Of a DNA stretch of 9,254 nt, positions 1-6,266 are shown piece by piece (positions within the stretch are counted from its first letter, which is position 1; every line of letters begins with the position of its first letter). The stretch is taken from assembly GCA_021814855.1 (NCBI GenBank), contig JAKAHQ010000039.1, positions 1-9,254 of the forward strand. The letters run 5' to 3'. Position numbers and translations under genes: made by a program. Source of the stretch: Bacteroidota bacterium. Its GTDB lineage: Bacteria; Bacteroidota; Ignavibacteria; Ignavibacteriales; Melioribacteraceae. The notes below the pieces were generated by a model that was not told the origin of the DNA, searched no databases, and was given only the letters and a program-made list of their open reading frames with translations.

Positions 1-172
1 AATGTGAAAAAGGCGGTTTCTATGCTGAGTGCCCGGCATTTCCAGGCTGCCATGCCGAAGAAGACACGTACGAAATTACAATAAAAGAAATAAAGCCGCT
101 TTAAAAAATTTTATTGAAGATTACCAATTAAGAAACGAAAAACTGCCTTCCGATAACTTTGCAGTTATGTGA
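1..172 (+). pseudogene. hicB: HicB-type antitoxin, partial and frameshifted
   Basis: Bases 3-104 read GGFYAECPAFPGC followed by an HAEEDTYE segment. This is the hallmark strand-turn of the HicB partial RNase H fold (family pattern GGY.AE.P.LPGC...GDT.EEA). The frame then stops at TAA 102-104. The expected rest of the protein, AALKNFIEDYQLRNEKLPSD and on to FAVM, continues in the -1 frame from base 95 to TGA at 170-172. One lost base near 91-95 therefore split the gene. The usual EEA after the DT motif has also drifted to EIT. HicB normally binds and neutralises the HicA mRNA interferase and often represses its own operon. The N-terminus lies left of the window. The family call is firm; whether the frameshift is real or an assembly error cannot be decided from sequence alone. 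Confidence 0.8.
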
Positions 173-306
173 TATATCGTCGAGCTTCCGACGGTAAAAG
201 AACTACTATCCCAATTCATGGAAATAAATCGTTGAAGAAAGAAATAATTAAATCTATCTGCCGGGACTTGGAAATAAGTATAATACGACTAAAAGAATTA
301 CTATAG
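169..306 (+). pseudogene. hicA: HicA-type mRNA interferase toxin, C-terminal remnant
   Basis: The frame from 169 to TAG 304-306 reads VIYRRASDGKRTTIPIHG and then SLKKEIIKSICRDLEIS...LKELL, about 45 residues. This matches the second half of HicA: a dsRBD-like fold with pattern R...G...TTVP.H....L..GTL..I.R...LS..E...LL. Full HicA proteins have about 60-80 residues. The missing first helix and strand include the GSH segment whose histidine is catalytic. Reading further upstream in this frame meets TAA at 154-156, so the N-terminus has been deleted rather than hidden. The remnant overlaps the end of hicB (ATGTGA at 167-172), suggesting a deletion that joined the end of hicB to the middle of hicA. 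The conserved GTL and EE positions have drifted to EII and IR. An active toxin is very unlikely. Confidence 0.78.
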
Positions 307-312
307 CCGCAT

Positions 313-371
313 GTTGCAGGTTACAAACGCATGATTAAAATATTATCGTGCGGGACTTTATAACCTGCAAC
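313..371. repeat. 11-bp inverted repeat between hicA remnant and cyclophilin gene
   Basis: GTTGCAGGTTA at 313-323 is the exact reverse complement of TAACCTGCAAC at 361-371, with a 37-base spacer. The pair lies between two convergent units, the hicA remnant ending at 306 and the cyclophilin gene ending at 392. It could act as a bidirectional terminator or be an intergenic repeat. The long AT-rich spacer and the lack of a clear T-tract next to an arm make a classical terminator doubtful. Related GTTGAAGGTT-like words continue to about 386, which suggests a low-complexity repeat family. Confidence 0.5.
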
Positions 372-391
372 CTTCAACTTTTAACCAATAA

Positions 392-883
392 CTAAATTGA
401 GCTTTCGGTTACAGTTACCTGAACCATTTGATCGCCCTGTTCAATCGAATCGACAACATCCAAACCATTAACAACCTTTCCAAATACAGTATGTTTACCG
501 TTCAAGTGCGGTTGGGGAGAGTGCGTTATGAAGAACTGGCTGCCGTTTGAATTTGGGCCGGCGTTTGCCATTGATAAAACACCGCGTTCATGTTTTAAAG
601 GATTATTCTTAAGCTCATCTTCAAATTTATAACCGGGGCCGCCGCGTCCTGTGCCGGTAGGATCGCCGCCTTGAATTACAAAGTCTTCAATCACACGGTG
701 AAAGCTTACACCGTCGTAAAATCCTTCTTTTGAAAGAAACACAAAATTGTTTACTGTCTTTGGCGCGTGTTCCGGGTAAAGTTCTATTTCAATTATGCCT
801 TTGCTCGTGTTCATCGATACCGAATATTTCTTCTTCGGATCAATAACCATTTCCGGCGGTTTGTTCCATTGCTTGGATGACAT
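392..883 (-). CDS. Cyclophilin-type peptidyl-prolyl cis-trans isomerase, cytoplasmic
   Basis: This 163-residue protein is a single cyclophilin domain that speeds cis-trans isomerisation of X-Pro bonds during folding. Visible motifs are FHRV (61-64) with catalytic Arg63, [18 protein letters not shown] (68-85) with Gln71, [10 protein letters not shown] (111-120) with the substrate-pocket Phe118, and [12 protein letters not shown] (126-137). The tryptophan that binds cyclosporin in human CypA is His126 here, as in many bacterial enzymes, so drug affinity should be low. There is no signal peptide or lipobox, so it is probably cytoplasmic (PpiB-like). It starts with ATG at 883, preceded by GGAGAG (complement of 887-892). 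It lies 39 bp after the acetyltransferase gene and is probably the last gene of the ettA unit. Stop is TAG. The family is certain; the exact ppi paralogue is not. Confidence 0.95.
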   Translation of the reverse strand: MSSKQWNKPPEMVIDPKKKYSVSMNTSKGIIEIELYPEHAPKTVNNFVFLSKEGFYDGVSFHRVIEDFVIQGGDPTGTGRGGPGYKFEDELKNNPLKHERGVLSMANAGPNSNGSQFFITHSPQPHLNGKHTVFGKVVNGLDVVDSIEQGDQMVQVTVTESSI

Positions 884-922
884 TTTCTCTCCATCGTTTG
901 TTGTGATAAAAATAAAGTTTAG

Positions 923-1339
923 CTACTTTATCATGTACTGCATTCCCGGCGCATCGTCAGGTCTGCTTTCAAATCCGTTTTTAATATAGAATTCTTTTTT
1001 CCCTCTGGCACAAAATAATTGTATGTCTCTTATTCCTTGTTGTTTGCATTTACCGACAAGCATCTTTAGTATTTGTGTCCCGATTCCTTTACCCTGAAAT
1101 TCCGGATCGACAATCATTTCGTAAATCATCGCGTGAAGAATACCGTCTGTAATCACTCTTCCGAAGCCGACAAGTTTTTCATCGATGTAAGCGCTTACAA
1201 TGTACCAGCTGTTGTTTAGAACGGTTTGCATCATTCCCGAAGTGACCTTGTACTCTTCATTCCATCCTGTAGTGCAGAATAAATCCATGTACCGGTTTAT
1301 ATCCGGCGGCTCTTCTTTGAGAACTATGTTGCCAGGCAT
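923..1339 (-). CDS. GNAT-family N-acetyltransferase
   Basis: This 138-residue protein has the GCN5-related fold, which transfers acetyl from acetyl-CoA to an amine. The acetyl-CoA pyrophosphate loop (motif A) is VDPEFQGKGIG at 77-87, matching the Q/RxxGxG/A pattern. It follows the strand AMIYEMIV and precedes the long helix TQILKMLVGKCKQQG. The C-terminal FYIKNGFESRPDDAPGM segment (117-133) is typical of a widespread family of small bacterial GNATs whose substrate is generally unknown. I cannot assign a substrate. ATG at 1339 lies only 13 bp after the ettA stop, with a weak GAAGTG-like Shine-Dalgarno, so the two are probably co-transcribed and perhaps translationally coupled. A cytoplasmic location is inferred from the absence of any signal. 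Confidence 0.92.
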   Translation of the reverse strand: MPGNIVLKEEPPDINRYMDLFCTTGWNEEYKVTSGMMQTVLNNSWYIVSAYIDEKLVGFGRVITDGILHAMIYEMIVDPEFQGKGIGTQILKMLVGKCKQQGIRDIQLFCARGKKEFYIKNGFESRPDDAPGMQYMIK

Positions 1340-1352
1340 TTCACTTCAAAAT

Positions 1353-3035
1353 TTATCTTGTAAGCTTTTTATACTTAACTCTGTGCGGAATATCCGCCTC
1401 TTTGCCTAAACGTTGTCTTCGATTTTCCTGGTAATCCGAAAAGTTACCTTCGAACCAGACTACTTTGCTGTCGCCCTCGAAAGCTAAAATGTGTGTACAA
1501 ATTCTATCGAGGAACCATCTATCGTGACTGATAACAACCGCGCATCCGGCAAAATTTATTAAACCTTCTTCAAGTGCGCGCATTGTATTGACGTCGAGAT
1601 CGTTTGTAGGTTCATCGAGCAAGATAACATTAGCCGCTTGTCTTAATGCGATTGCGAGATGTACTCTATTTCTTTCTCCGCCGGAAAGCATTCCGACTTT
1701 CTTTTGCTGATCGCCGCCGGTGAAGTTAAATTGTCCAACGTAAGCGCGGGAATTGATTTCTCTTTTACCCATCGCAAGTAATTCATCGCCGTCGCTTATC
1801 ATTTCCCAAACAGATTTTCCGCCGTCGAGAGCGGCGCGGCTTTGATCCACGTAGGCGAGTTCAACGGTATCGCCTATTCTGAACGAACCACCATCCGGTT
1901 TTTCCTGGCCGATAATCATTTTAAACAATGTTGTTTTACCGGCACCGTTCGGACCGATTACACCAACTATACCGCCGGGTGGAAGTTTGAAATTCAAATC
2001 CTCAAATAAAATTTTATCGCCGTATGCTTTTGAAACATTTTCTGCTTCGATAACAACATTGCCTAAACGAGGGCCGGCAGGAATATAAATTTCCAAATCA
2101 TTCTGCCGCTGTTCGGTTTCTTCGTTGAGCATTTTTTCGTAAGCGCTTATACGGGCTTTGGATTTTGCTTGCCGTGCGCGCGGCGCCATTCTAACCCATT
2201 CAAGTTCACGCTGCAAAGTTTTCTGTCTTTCAGTCTCTCGTTTTTCTTCCTGGAACAAACGCTGCTGTTTTTGTTCCAGCCAGGAAGAATAATTTCCTTT
2301 CCACGGAATACCTTGCCCGCGATCCAATTCAAGTATCCATCCGGCAACATTATCAAGAAAATATCTGTCGTGTGTAACGGCAATCACGGTTCCCGGGTAA
2401 CGATTCAATTCCGCTTCGAGCCAAAGAACTGTTTCCGCATCAAGATGATTAGTTGGTTCATCAAGCAGAAGAATATCCGGCCTCTTTAACAAAAGTCGGC
2501 ACAACGCAACGCGCCTTCTTTCCCCGCCCGATAATACTTTAACCGTGGTATCGCCGGGGGGACAATTTAAAGCGTCCATTGCCAATTCAAGTTTGGAATC
2601 GAGATCCCACGCATTCATGTGATCTAACTTTTCCTGGATTTTGCCCTGGCGCTCTATTAATTCATTCATCTCGTCGTCGCTCATCGGCTCTGCAAACTTT
2701 GCGTTGATCTCATCATATTCTTTCAGTACATCTACGACTTCCTGAACGCCTTCCTGAACAATCTCTTTTACGGTTTTGGTTTCATCAAGCTGCGGTTCCT
2801 GTTCCAACATGCCAACGGTAAAGCCGGGAGAGATTGCCGTTTCACCGTTGAAATCTTTATCCACTCCGGCAAGTATTCTTAAAAGGGAACTCTTGCCCGA
2901 TCCGTTCAATCCCAGCACGCCGATTTTTGCGCCGTAGAAGTATGAAAGGTAAATATCTTTTAATACCGGTTTTTGATTGTAAAACTTGCTTACCCCTATC
3001 ATCGAGTAGATGATTTTATTCGGTTCGTTGCTCAC
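1353..3035 (-). CDS. ettA: ABC-F translation factor EttA (energy-dependent translational throttle A)
   Basis: This 560-residue soluble protein has two ABC ATPase domains and no membrane segments; E. coli EttA is about 555 residues. Domain 1 has Walker A GLNGSGKS (42-49), signature LSGGE (168-172), Walker B ILLLDEP (188-194) and H-switch His222. Domain 2 has GPNGAGKT (361-368), LSGGE (450-454), ILLDEP (471-476) and His504. The charged helical linker at about 243-305, including [17 protein letters not shown], is the P-site tRNA-interaction motif. The insert at about 90-140 corresponds to the EttA arm, which contacts the ribosomal L1 stalk. In the known family the protein enters the E site of 70S complexes and gates the first elongation step by ATP/ADP ratio. 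The start is GTG at 3033-3035, supported by GGAGA just upstream. It heads a probable three-gene unit with the acetyltransferase and cyclophilin. Confidence 0.96.
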   Translation of the reverse strand: MSNEPNKIIYSMIGVSKFYNQKPVLKDIYLSYFYGAKIGVLGLNGSGKSSLLRILAGVDKDFNGETAISPGFTVGMLEQEPQLDETKTVKEIVQEGVQEVVDVLKEYDEINAKFAEPMSDDEMNELIERQGKIQEKLDHMNAWDLDSKLELAMDALNCPPGDTTVKVLSGGERRRVALCRLLLKRPDILLLDEPTNHLDAETVLWLEAELNRYPGTVIAVTHDRYFLDNVAGWILELDRGQGIPWKGNYSSWLEQKQQRLFQEEKRETERQKTLQRELEWVRMAPRARQAKSKARISAYEKMLNEETEQRQNDLEIYIPAGPRLGNVVIEAENVSKAYGDKILFEDLNFKLPPGGIVGVIGPNGAGKTTLFKMIIGQEKPDGGSFRIGDTVELAYVDQSRAALDGGKSVWEMISDGDELLAMGKREINSRAYVGQFNFTGGDQQKKVGMLSGGERNRVHLAIALRQAANVILLDEPTNDLDVNTMRALEEGLINFAGCAVVISHDRWFLDRICTHILAFEGDSKVVWFEGNFSDYQENRRQRLGKEADIPHRVKYKKLTR

Positions 3036-3039
3036 AGAT

Positions 3040-3044
3040 TCTCC
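3040..3044 (-). promoter_or_regulatory. Shine-Dalgarno fixing the GTG start of ettA
   Basis: The complement of 3040-3044 reads GGAGA and sits four bases before GTG at 3035-3033. The following residues [18 protein letters not shown] match the expected EttA N-terminus. No in-frame ATG gives a full-length domain, because the next Met is residue 12 inside the first strand, so GTG is the likely start. Confidence 0.75.
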
Positions 3045-3091
3045 TAAAATATTGGACTGATTAAGTTGCCATGATGATGAATTCTTCAGCT

Positions 3092-3099
3092 CAAATATA
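3092..3099 (-). promoter_or_regulatory. Candidate Bacteroidota-type -7 promoter element for ettA
   Basis: The complement reads TATATTTG, an exact match to the TAnnTTTG -7 element known from Bacteroidota primary-sigma promoters. It lies 57 bases upstream of the ettA start, giving a plausible leader of about 50 nt. A TTG (complement of 3115-3117) lies 15 bases further upstream, closer than the usual -33 spacing, so the match is partial. The region also holds the 8-bp palindrome TCAATTGA at 3114-3121. Confidence 0.4.
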
Positions 3100-3260
3100 A
3101 ATAAAAAGTACGATCAATTGAGTTATTGAAGCTATTCTTAAAAGCCAATTTTCATGATTACGAATGACGGCGTTAATTATACAAAGTTTGATTCGATAAT
3201 AAAGCGTGGCGAGATACCAATTCGGAAAAATTTTTTATTTTGCATTGCGTCAATAATTCC

Positions 3261-3263
3261 AGG
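3261..3263 (+). promoter_or_regulatory. Shine-Dalgarno choosing ATG 3269 for the J-domain gene
   Basis: AGG at 3261-3263 within CCAGGTGCGTATG sits five bases before ATG 3269. A GTG at 3263 is in frame two codons earlier, but it overlaps this site and has no Shine-Dalgarno of its own, so ATG 3269 is preferred. Confidence 0.6.
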
Positions 3264-3268
3264 TGCGT

Positions 3269-4288
3269 ATGAATTTAGTAAAAATGAGAGAGATAGCGGA
3301 TTCGCTTTTAGACCAGGGAAAGTACGATGACTCATATTATGTCTACGATGAAATATGCGGCCAAATTTGGGGCGCTATCGGAAGCGTTCAAAACGGGCTG
3401 ACGGATTTTTCGCAATCCTATCTTGGCAACAGTTTTAAATCCAATTTTGAATTCCGCGATTCATACACTAAAAAAGCATCGGAAAGCGTTTTCAAAAAAT
3501 ATTTTAATCTTGATTCCGATCAATTGCTCAACGAATTCACTTTTTCAACTTACGGGCATCTCCAATCTGTTTGTTACTCTCCTAAACTTTGTTCGGAAGT
3601 ATCGCTTGAAACAGTCTTCAACGAGTTTCTTGTTCTTCATTCGTTGATACTTGAAGCCGAAAACGATAGCTGGGTAAACTCTTTGTTCAAGGTGGTGTCG
3701 CCTGTAGTTGATAACAGACAATTTAAAAAACTCAGGTCGAACCTAACGGATAAAAATTTGAAAAAAGCTGTCGTGGAAAACGCAGCAAAGATTAAAAGTA
3801 CCGATTGGTATAATGTAAACGTTACTTTCCTGGATTATCTAATCAACATCGGCGATAATAATTCGGAAATGTATTCATCGGTTTACAAAATAGTAGGATT
3901 TCATTTCAAGCAGAAGACGCATCGTAAACGAACATCACGCAACACCGGCGAATCGGAAAGCAAGAGTCAGGGCCAATATGAAAGTTATGAGAGCTACGAA
4001 AAGTATGAACGCTACGAGAAGTATGAAAAGCATTCGTTTAAAAAGGAAGAAGAGTTCGATCCTACCGCGGCAACAGAATATGAAAAAGCAAAATACTTCG
4101 GCCAATTACTTGGTTTAACCGGCAGGGTCACAAAATCACAGATTCGTAAAAAGTATCTCGACCTAATTGCCAAGTACCATCCGGATAAAGTATTTGATCT
4201 CGGAGATGAATTAAAAATTCTCGCGGAAAAGAAAACCAAACAGTTAAATCTTGCGTACGAATGGATGAAGAAGAAATACAACTTGTAA
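3269..4288 (+). CDS. J-domain protein with C-terminal J domain and Tyr-Glu repeat linker
   Basis: From ATG 3269 the product has 339 residues. The last 64 or so (about 276-339) form a J domain: FGQLLGLTGRVTKSQIRKKY as helices I and II, then KYHPDKV with HPD at 304-306, then a Lys-rich helix III to the C-terminus. J domains stimulate Hsp70 (DnaK) ATPase activity through the HPD motif. There is no Gly/Phe region or zinc finger, so this is a class III (type C) J protein. The first 210 residues or so are mostly predicted helical and acidic-to-neutral; the start (LLDQGKYDDSYYVYDEI) resembles one TPR-like hairpin, but I do not recognise the family. Between them lies a Ser/Lys/Arg-rich hydrophilic stretch and a repeat of YE[S/K/R] at 237-254. 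No signal peptide or membrane helix is seen. It is the only clearly intact plus-strand gene here and converges on the S41 protease gene. Confidence 0.85.
   Translation: MNLVKMREIADSLLDQGKYDDSYYVYDEICGQIWGAIGSVQNGLTDFSQSYLGNSFKSNFEFRDSYTKKASESVFKKYFNLDSDQLLNEFTFSTYGHLQSVCYSPKLCSEVSLETVFNEFLVLHSLILEAENDSWVNSLFKVVSPVVDNRQFKKLRSNLTDKNLKKAVVENAAKIKSTDWYNVNVTFLDYLINIGDNNSEMYSSVYKIVGFHFKQKTHRKRTSRNTGESESKSQGQYESYESYEKYERYEKYEKHSFKKEEEFDPTAATEYEKAKYFGQLLGLTGRVTKSQIRKKYLDLIAKYHPDKVFDLGDELKILAEKKTKQLNLAYEWMKKKYNL
3977..4030 (+). repeat. Six in-frame 9-bp units encoding YE[S/K/R]
   Basis: Six tandem 9-bp units, TAT/TAC GAA/GAG then a Ser, Lys or Arg codon, encode YES-YES-YEK-YER-YEK-YEK inside the J-domain gene, followed by CAT. 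Synonymous codons alternate between units, so the array is old or kept for its protein sequence rather than a fresh slippage product. In the protein it forms a charged, tyrosine-rich linker just before the J domain. Confidence 0.85.
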
Positions 4289-4322
4289 CCCAATCCGAAT
4301 AAGTCTGCTTTTTCCATCATCG

Positions 4323-5705
4323 TCATTGTTTTTTCAGTTCTTGTATTGCTCGTTCCAAAATTACATCCTTACCGGCAATCGAATCCGCCGCAGTGATCCG
4401 AGCGTATATATCAGGCGCAAGGCCAATATTTTCGTAAGTCTCCTTAGCAGTCGTATACATAATCCATCGCGGAACCCAATAAGTCCAACCGTTTGGAAGT
4501 TGAAGAATGATTGGATTGCCGGAACCTCCGCCTGTTGTATCGCCTATACATTTAACCTGTGGAAAAGATTTAAACATTAAAACGGCTTCCTCGGCGCTGC
4601 TGAATACATGGCGATTGGTTAGCAAAATAACCGGCTTAGTAAATTGTCTTACGCCCTGAGGTGCAATAGTCATAGGAATAAAATCTGTAAAGTCGGAATG
4701 ATTGGCGCTGATATTTTTCCATCGATAATAACAAAAAGTACGATTTCGATCCGCAAATCTTCCTGCAACTATATTTGCTAAGTTATCACTGCCGCCGCCG
4801 TTATTTCTAATATCAACAATTATACCCCGCGTATCCTTCAGCGCCGCTATTATCTGATCAATTGAACTCGACCATGTATTGGAATTCCCCTGAAAATTGG
4901 GACCTACATATACGTATCCTATATCGTTTGAAATAATTCCGTAATGCATATAACCGTTGGCAGTATTACCAAAATCGGTACTCATATACGGAATGACGGC
5001 GTTCAATCCTAAAAAATTTTGAGGATATTTTTTGTACCAATCCATGTACGCATAATTACCGTAAGGAGTAATAAAATTTACATGACCGTCTTTAAGATTG
5101 CTAAGCATAGAAGAAATGATCTTGAAGAGGTCGAGATCAGTGGTTGTAGCTGTAACCTGCGGTTTATAAATATTGTATAACGCAGTCCAATCGATATGCT
5201 TTAGATCGAAGAAAGAATACCTAACGTTATACTGATTCCAAAGAGTGTCAAAATTAGCAACCGGCGATCTATCACCGGAAATTTTTGCCGGGTAAGAAAT
5301 CATTTCCCAGACGGTTATACCGTTATCTGAAGGAATGTTCGCTTTAAAATGGAAAACGGTTTCCGTTAATTCCAATATGTCAAGGGTAAGCTGAGATGAA
5401 GTTCCTTTGTTTAATAAAATTTGTGTTTCCTGGTTTATGAATTCCCATGTGCCGTTCATAACTGAAGTATAAACAGTACCGTCTTTATTAAATGTTTCGT
5501 ATACGTAAGGCATTTGCGATGTGATATCAATCTTTTGACCGGGCGACGAGCTTATATCGTAGACTTTTTGTATTTGCCAAGAAGTTTGTGTGAGTAAATC
5601 GGTTTTACTTTTTGCGGGAGTTACCGGTGAAGAATCTTTACAAGCAGTCGCTGCTAAAATAATAATAAAAAATCCTGTCGCTGTGATAAATCGTTGTACT
5701 TTCAT
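4323..5705 (-). CDS. S41-family (tricorn/IRBP-like) protease lipoprotein with N-terminal lipocalin-like domain
   Basis: This 460-residue protein starts with a lipoprotein signal (hydrophobic FFIIILAATAC, lipidated Cys22) and should be anchored in the envelope. Residues about 35-138 (TSWQIQKVYD, FNKDGTVYTS, NGTWEF) look like the small lipocalin-like barrel frequent in Bacteroidota lipoproteins. Residues about 150-215 resemble the helical tricorn C1 segment and end in LKDGHVNF. The catalytic core follows: IIVDIRNNGGG (295-305), NRHVFSSAEEA (364-374), DTTGGGSGNP (389-398) and YENIGLAPDI (424-433). The tricorn-like reading is His208 as base, Ser369 (or 370) as nucleophile and Glu425 as orienting residue. 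There is no lysine at the CtpA-type spacing and no clear PDZ domain. S41 enzymes cut protein C-termini or peptides; the substrate is unknown. ATG 5705 has AGGA eight bases upstream. The isomerase gene ends 73 bp upstream. Confidence 0.88.
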   Translation of the reverse strand: MKVQRFITATGFFIIILAATACKDSSPVTPAKSKTDLLTQTSWQIQKVYDISSSPGQKIDITSQMPYVYETFNKDGTVYTSVMNGTWEFINQETQILLNKGTSSQLTLDILELTETVFHFKANIPSDNGITVWEMISYPAKISGDRSPVANFDTLWNQYNVRYSFFDLKHIDWTALYNIYKPQVTATTTDLDLFKIISSMLSNLKDGHVNFITPYGNYAYMDWYKKYPQNFLGLNAVIPYMSTDFGNTANGYMHYGIISNDIGYVYVGPNFQGNSNTWSSSIDQIIAALKDTRGIIVDIRNNGGGSDNLANIVAGRFADRNRTFCYYRWKNISANHSDFTDFIPMTIAPQGVRQFTKPVILLTNRHVFSSAEEAVLMFKSFPQVKCIGDTTGGGSGNPIILQLPNGWTYWVPRWIMYTTAKETYENIGLAPDIYARITAADSIAGKDVILERAIQELKKQ

Positions 5706-5778
5706 AGAACATTTCCTATTCTAACTTTTTATTCATGCAATCCTTTCTGCAATATGATCGAAAATTTATTTGGTTCTT

Positions 5779-6144
5779 CTAATAGCTTATCTCTCTTACA
5801 TATGAATTTTTATCGAGCTCTTTAATTTGAACCGTGATACTTAGTTTCAAGCTGGAAAGCGATTCCGAAAAAATCTTTTTTAATGCTTCGAGGCATGCCG
5901 ACGAGACAGATCTTTTAGTTTCGTCGCTTCTCCCGCTTAGAATCGATACCGTTAATGCAACGAATGCGCGTGATTCATTACCATCTCCGATAAAAAAATC
6001 CTTATGCTCAACAGCCCTGCTTTTTATATCGGCAAGCTGAAATAACCCGGTCTTATCAAGAGCGGTATGAATTGCCTGGAGGGCGTCCCGGCTTTTATTT
6101 TTTTCTATTATGTTCGAACTGTATTCGAGGAGACAATGAGGCAT
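5779..6144 (-). CDS. 5-carboxymethyl-2-hydroxymuconate isomerase-like protein (tautomerase superfamily)
   Basis: The product, 121 residues from ATG 6144, begins Met-Pro-His. In the CHMI family (HpaF of homoprotocatechuate breakdown) the Met is removed and Pro1 is the catalytic base. Against the E. coli HpaF sequence as I remember it, the first 43 residues align without gaps. Shared landmarks are Pro1, His2, Glu6, Asn10, His25, ALxxTGxFxLA (27-37) and SRA (41-43). Later, FVALTVSILSGRSDETK matches the family's FVHMTLKIGAGRS strand and turn. An ATG seven codons upstream would bury Pro1, while ATG 6144 has AGGA six bases upstream. Family members form trimers in the cytoplasm. No other hpa gene is nearby, so the true substrate is open and I do not assign hpaF. 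Confidence 0.85.
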   Translation of the reverse strand: MPHCLLEYSSNIIEKNKSRDALQAIHTALDKTGLFQLADIKSRAVEHKDFFIGDGNESRAFVALTVSILSGRSDETKRSVSSACLEALKKIFSESLSSLKLSITVQIKELDKNSYVREISY

Positions 6145-6150
6145 TGATAA

Positions 6151-6154
6151 TCCT
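6151..6154 (-). promoter_or_regulatory. Shine-Dalgarno supporting ATG 6144 of the isomerase gene
   Basis: The complement reads AGGA, six bases upstream of ATG 6144. This fixes the Met-Pro N-terminus that the CHMI mechanism requires and argues against the in-frame ATG at 6165, which lies upstream of this site. Confidence 0.7.
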
Positions 6155-6232
6155 ATTAGAATCATTATTAAAATAACTGTTTTGTAAATTAATTGAAATG
6201 AATTCGTAGGGAAGCTTCTAAGGGAGAGAATA

Positions 6233-6256
6233 GGGGATAAGCTTTTGCCTATCCCC
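6233..6256 (-). terminator. Terminator-like hairpin after the OB-type lipoprotein gene
   Basis: GGGGATA at 6233-6239 pairs with TATCCCC at 6250-6256. Inside, one A/C mismatch is followed by GC/GC pairing around a four-base loop, giving a strong 7+2 bp stem. Read on the minus strand it begins about 10 bases after the lipoprotein stop (6267) and is followed by a pyrimidine-rich TATTCTCTCCCTT run rather than a pure T-tract. It is probably an intrinsic or partial terminator separating this gene from the isomerase gene. Confidence 0.55.
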
Positions 6257-6266
6257 GTTTACAATA

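Noticed and set aside
90..104. Programmed -1 frameshift in hicB
   Set aside because: The frame change occurs around AATAAAGCC, which lacks a standard slippery heptamer and downstream structure. A one-base loss with other drift nearby is simpler.
169..306. A genuine 45-residue HicA starting at GTG 169
   Set aside because: No Shine-Dalgarno precedes it and the catalytic-His half of the fold is missing, so a functional toxin is unlikely.
795..989. Plus-strand open frame of 64 codons
   Set aside because: It lies antisense across the cyclophilin start and the intergenic gap, with no recognisable protein pattern.
2169..2489. Plus-strand open frame of 106 codons inside ettA
   Set aside because: It is fully antisense to a conserved ATPase gene and has Ser/Phe/Leu-rich low-complexity sequence typical of a shadow frame.
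3235..3242. Promoter -7 element TTATTTTG for the J-domain gene
   Set aside because: It has one mismatch to TAnnTTTG, no TTG at a suitable distance, and only about 26 bases to the start codon. No convincing plus-strand promoter was found in 3122-3262.
6145..6165. Longer start (ATG 6165) for the isomerase
   Set aside because: It would add seven residues before the catalytic Pro1 and lies upstream of the good Shine-Dalgarno at 6151-6154.
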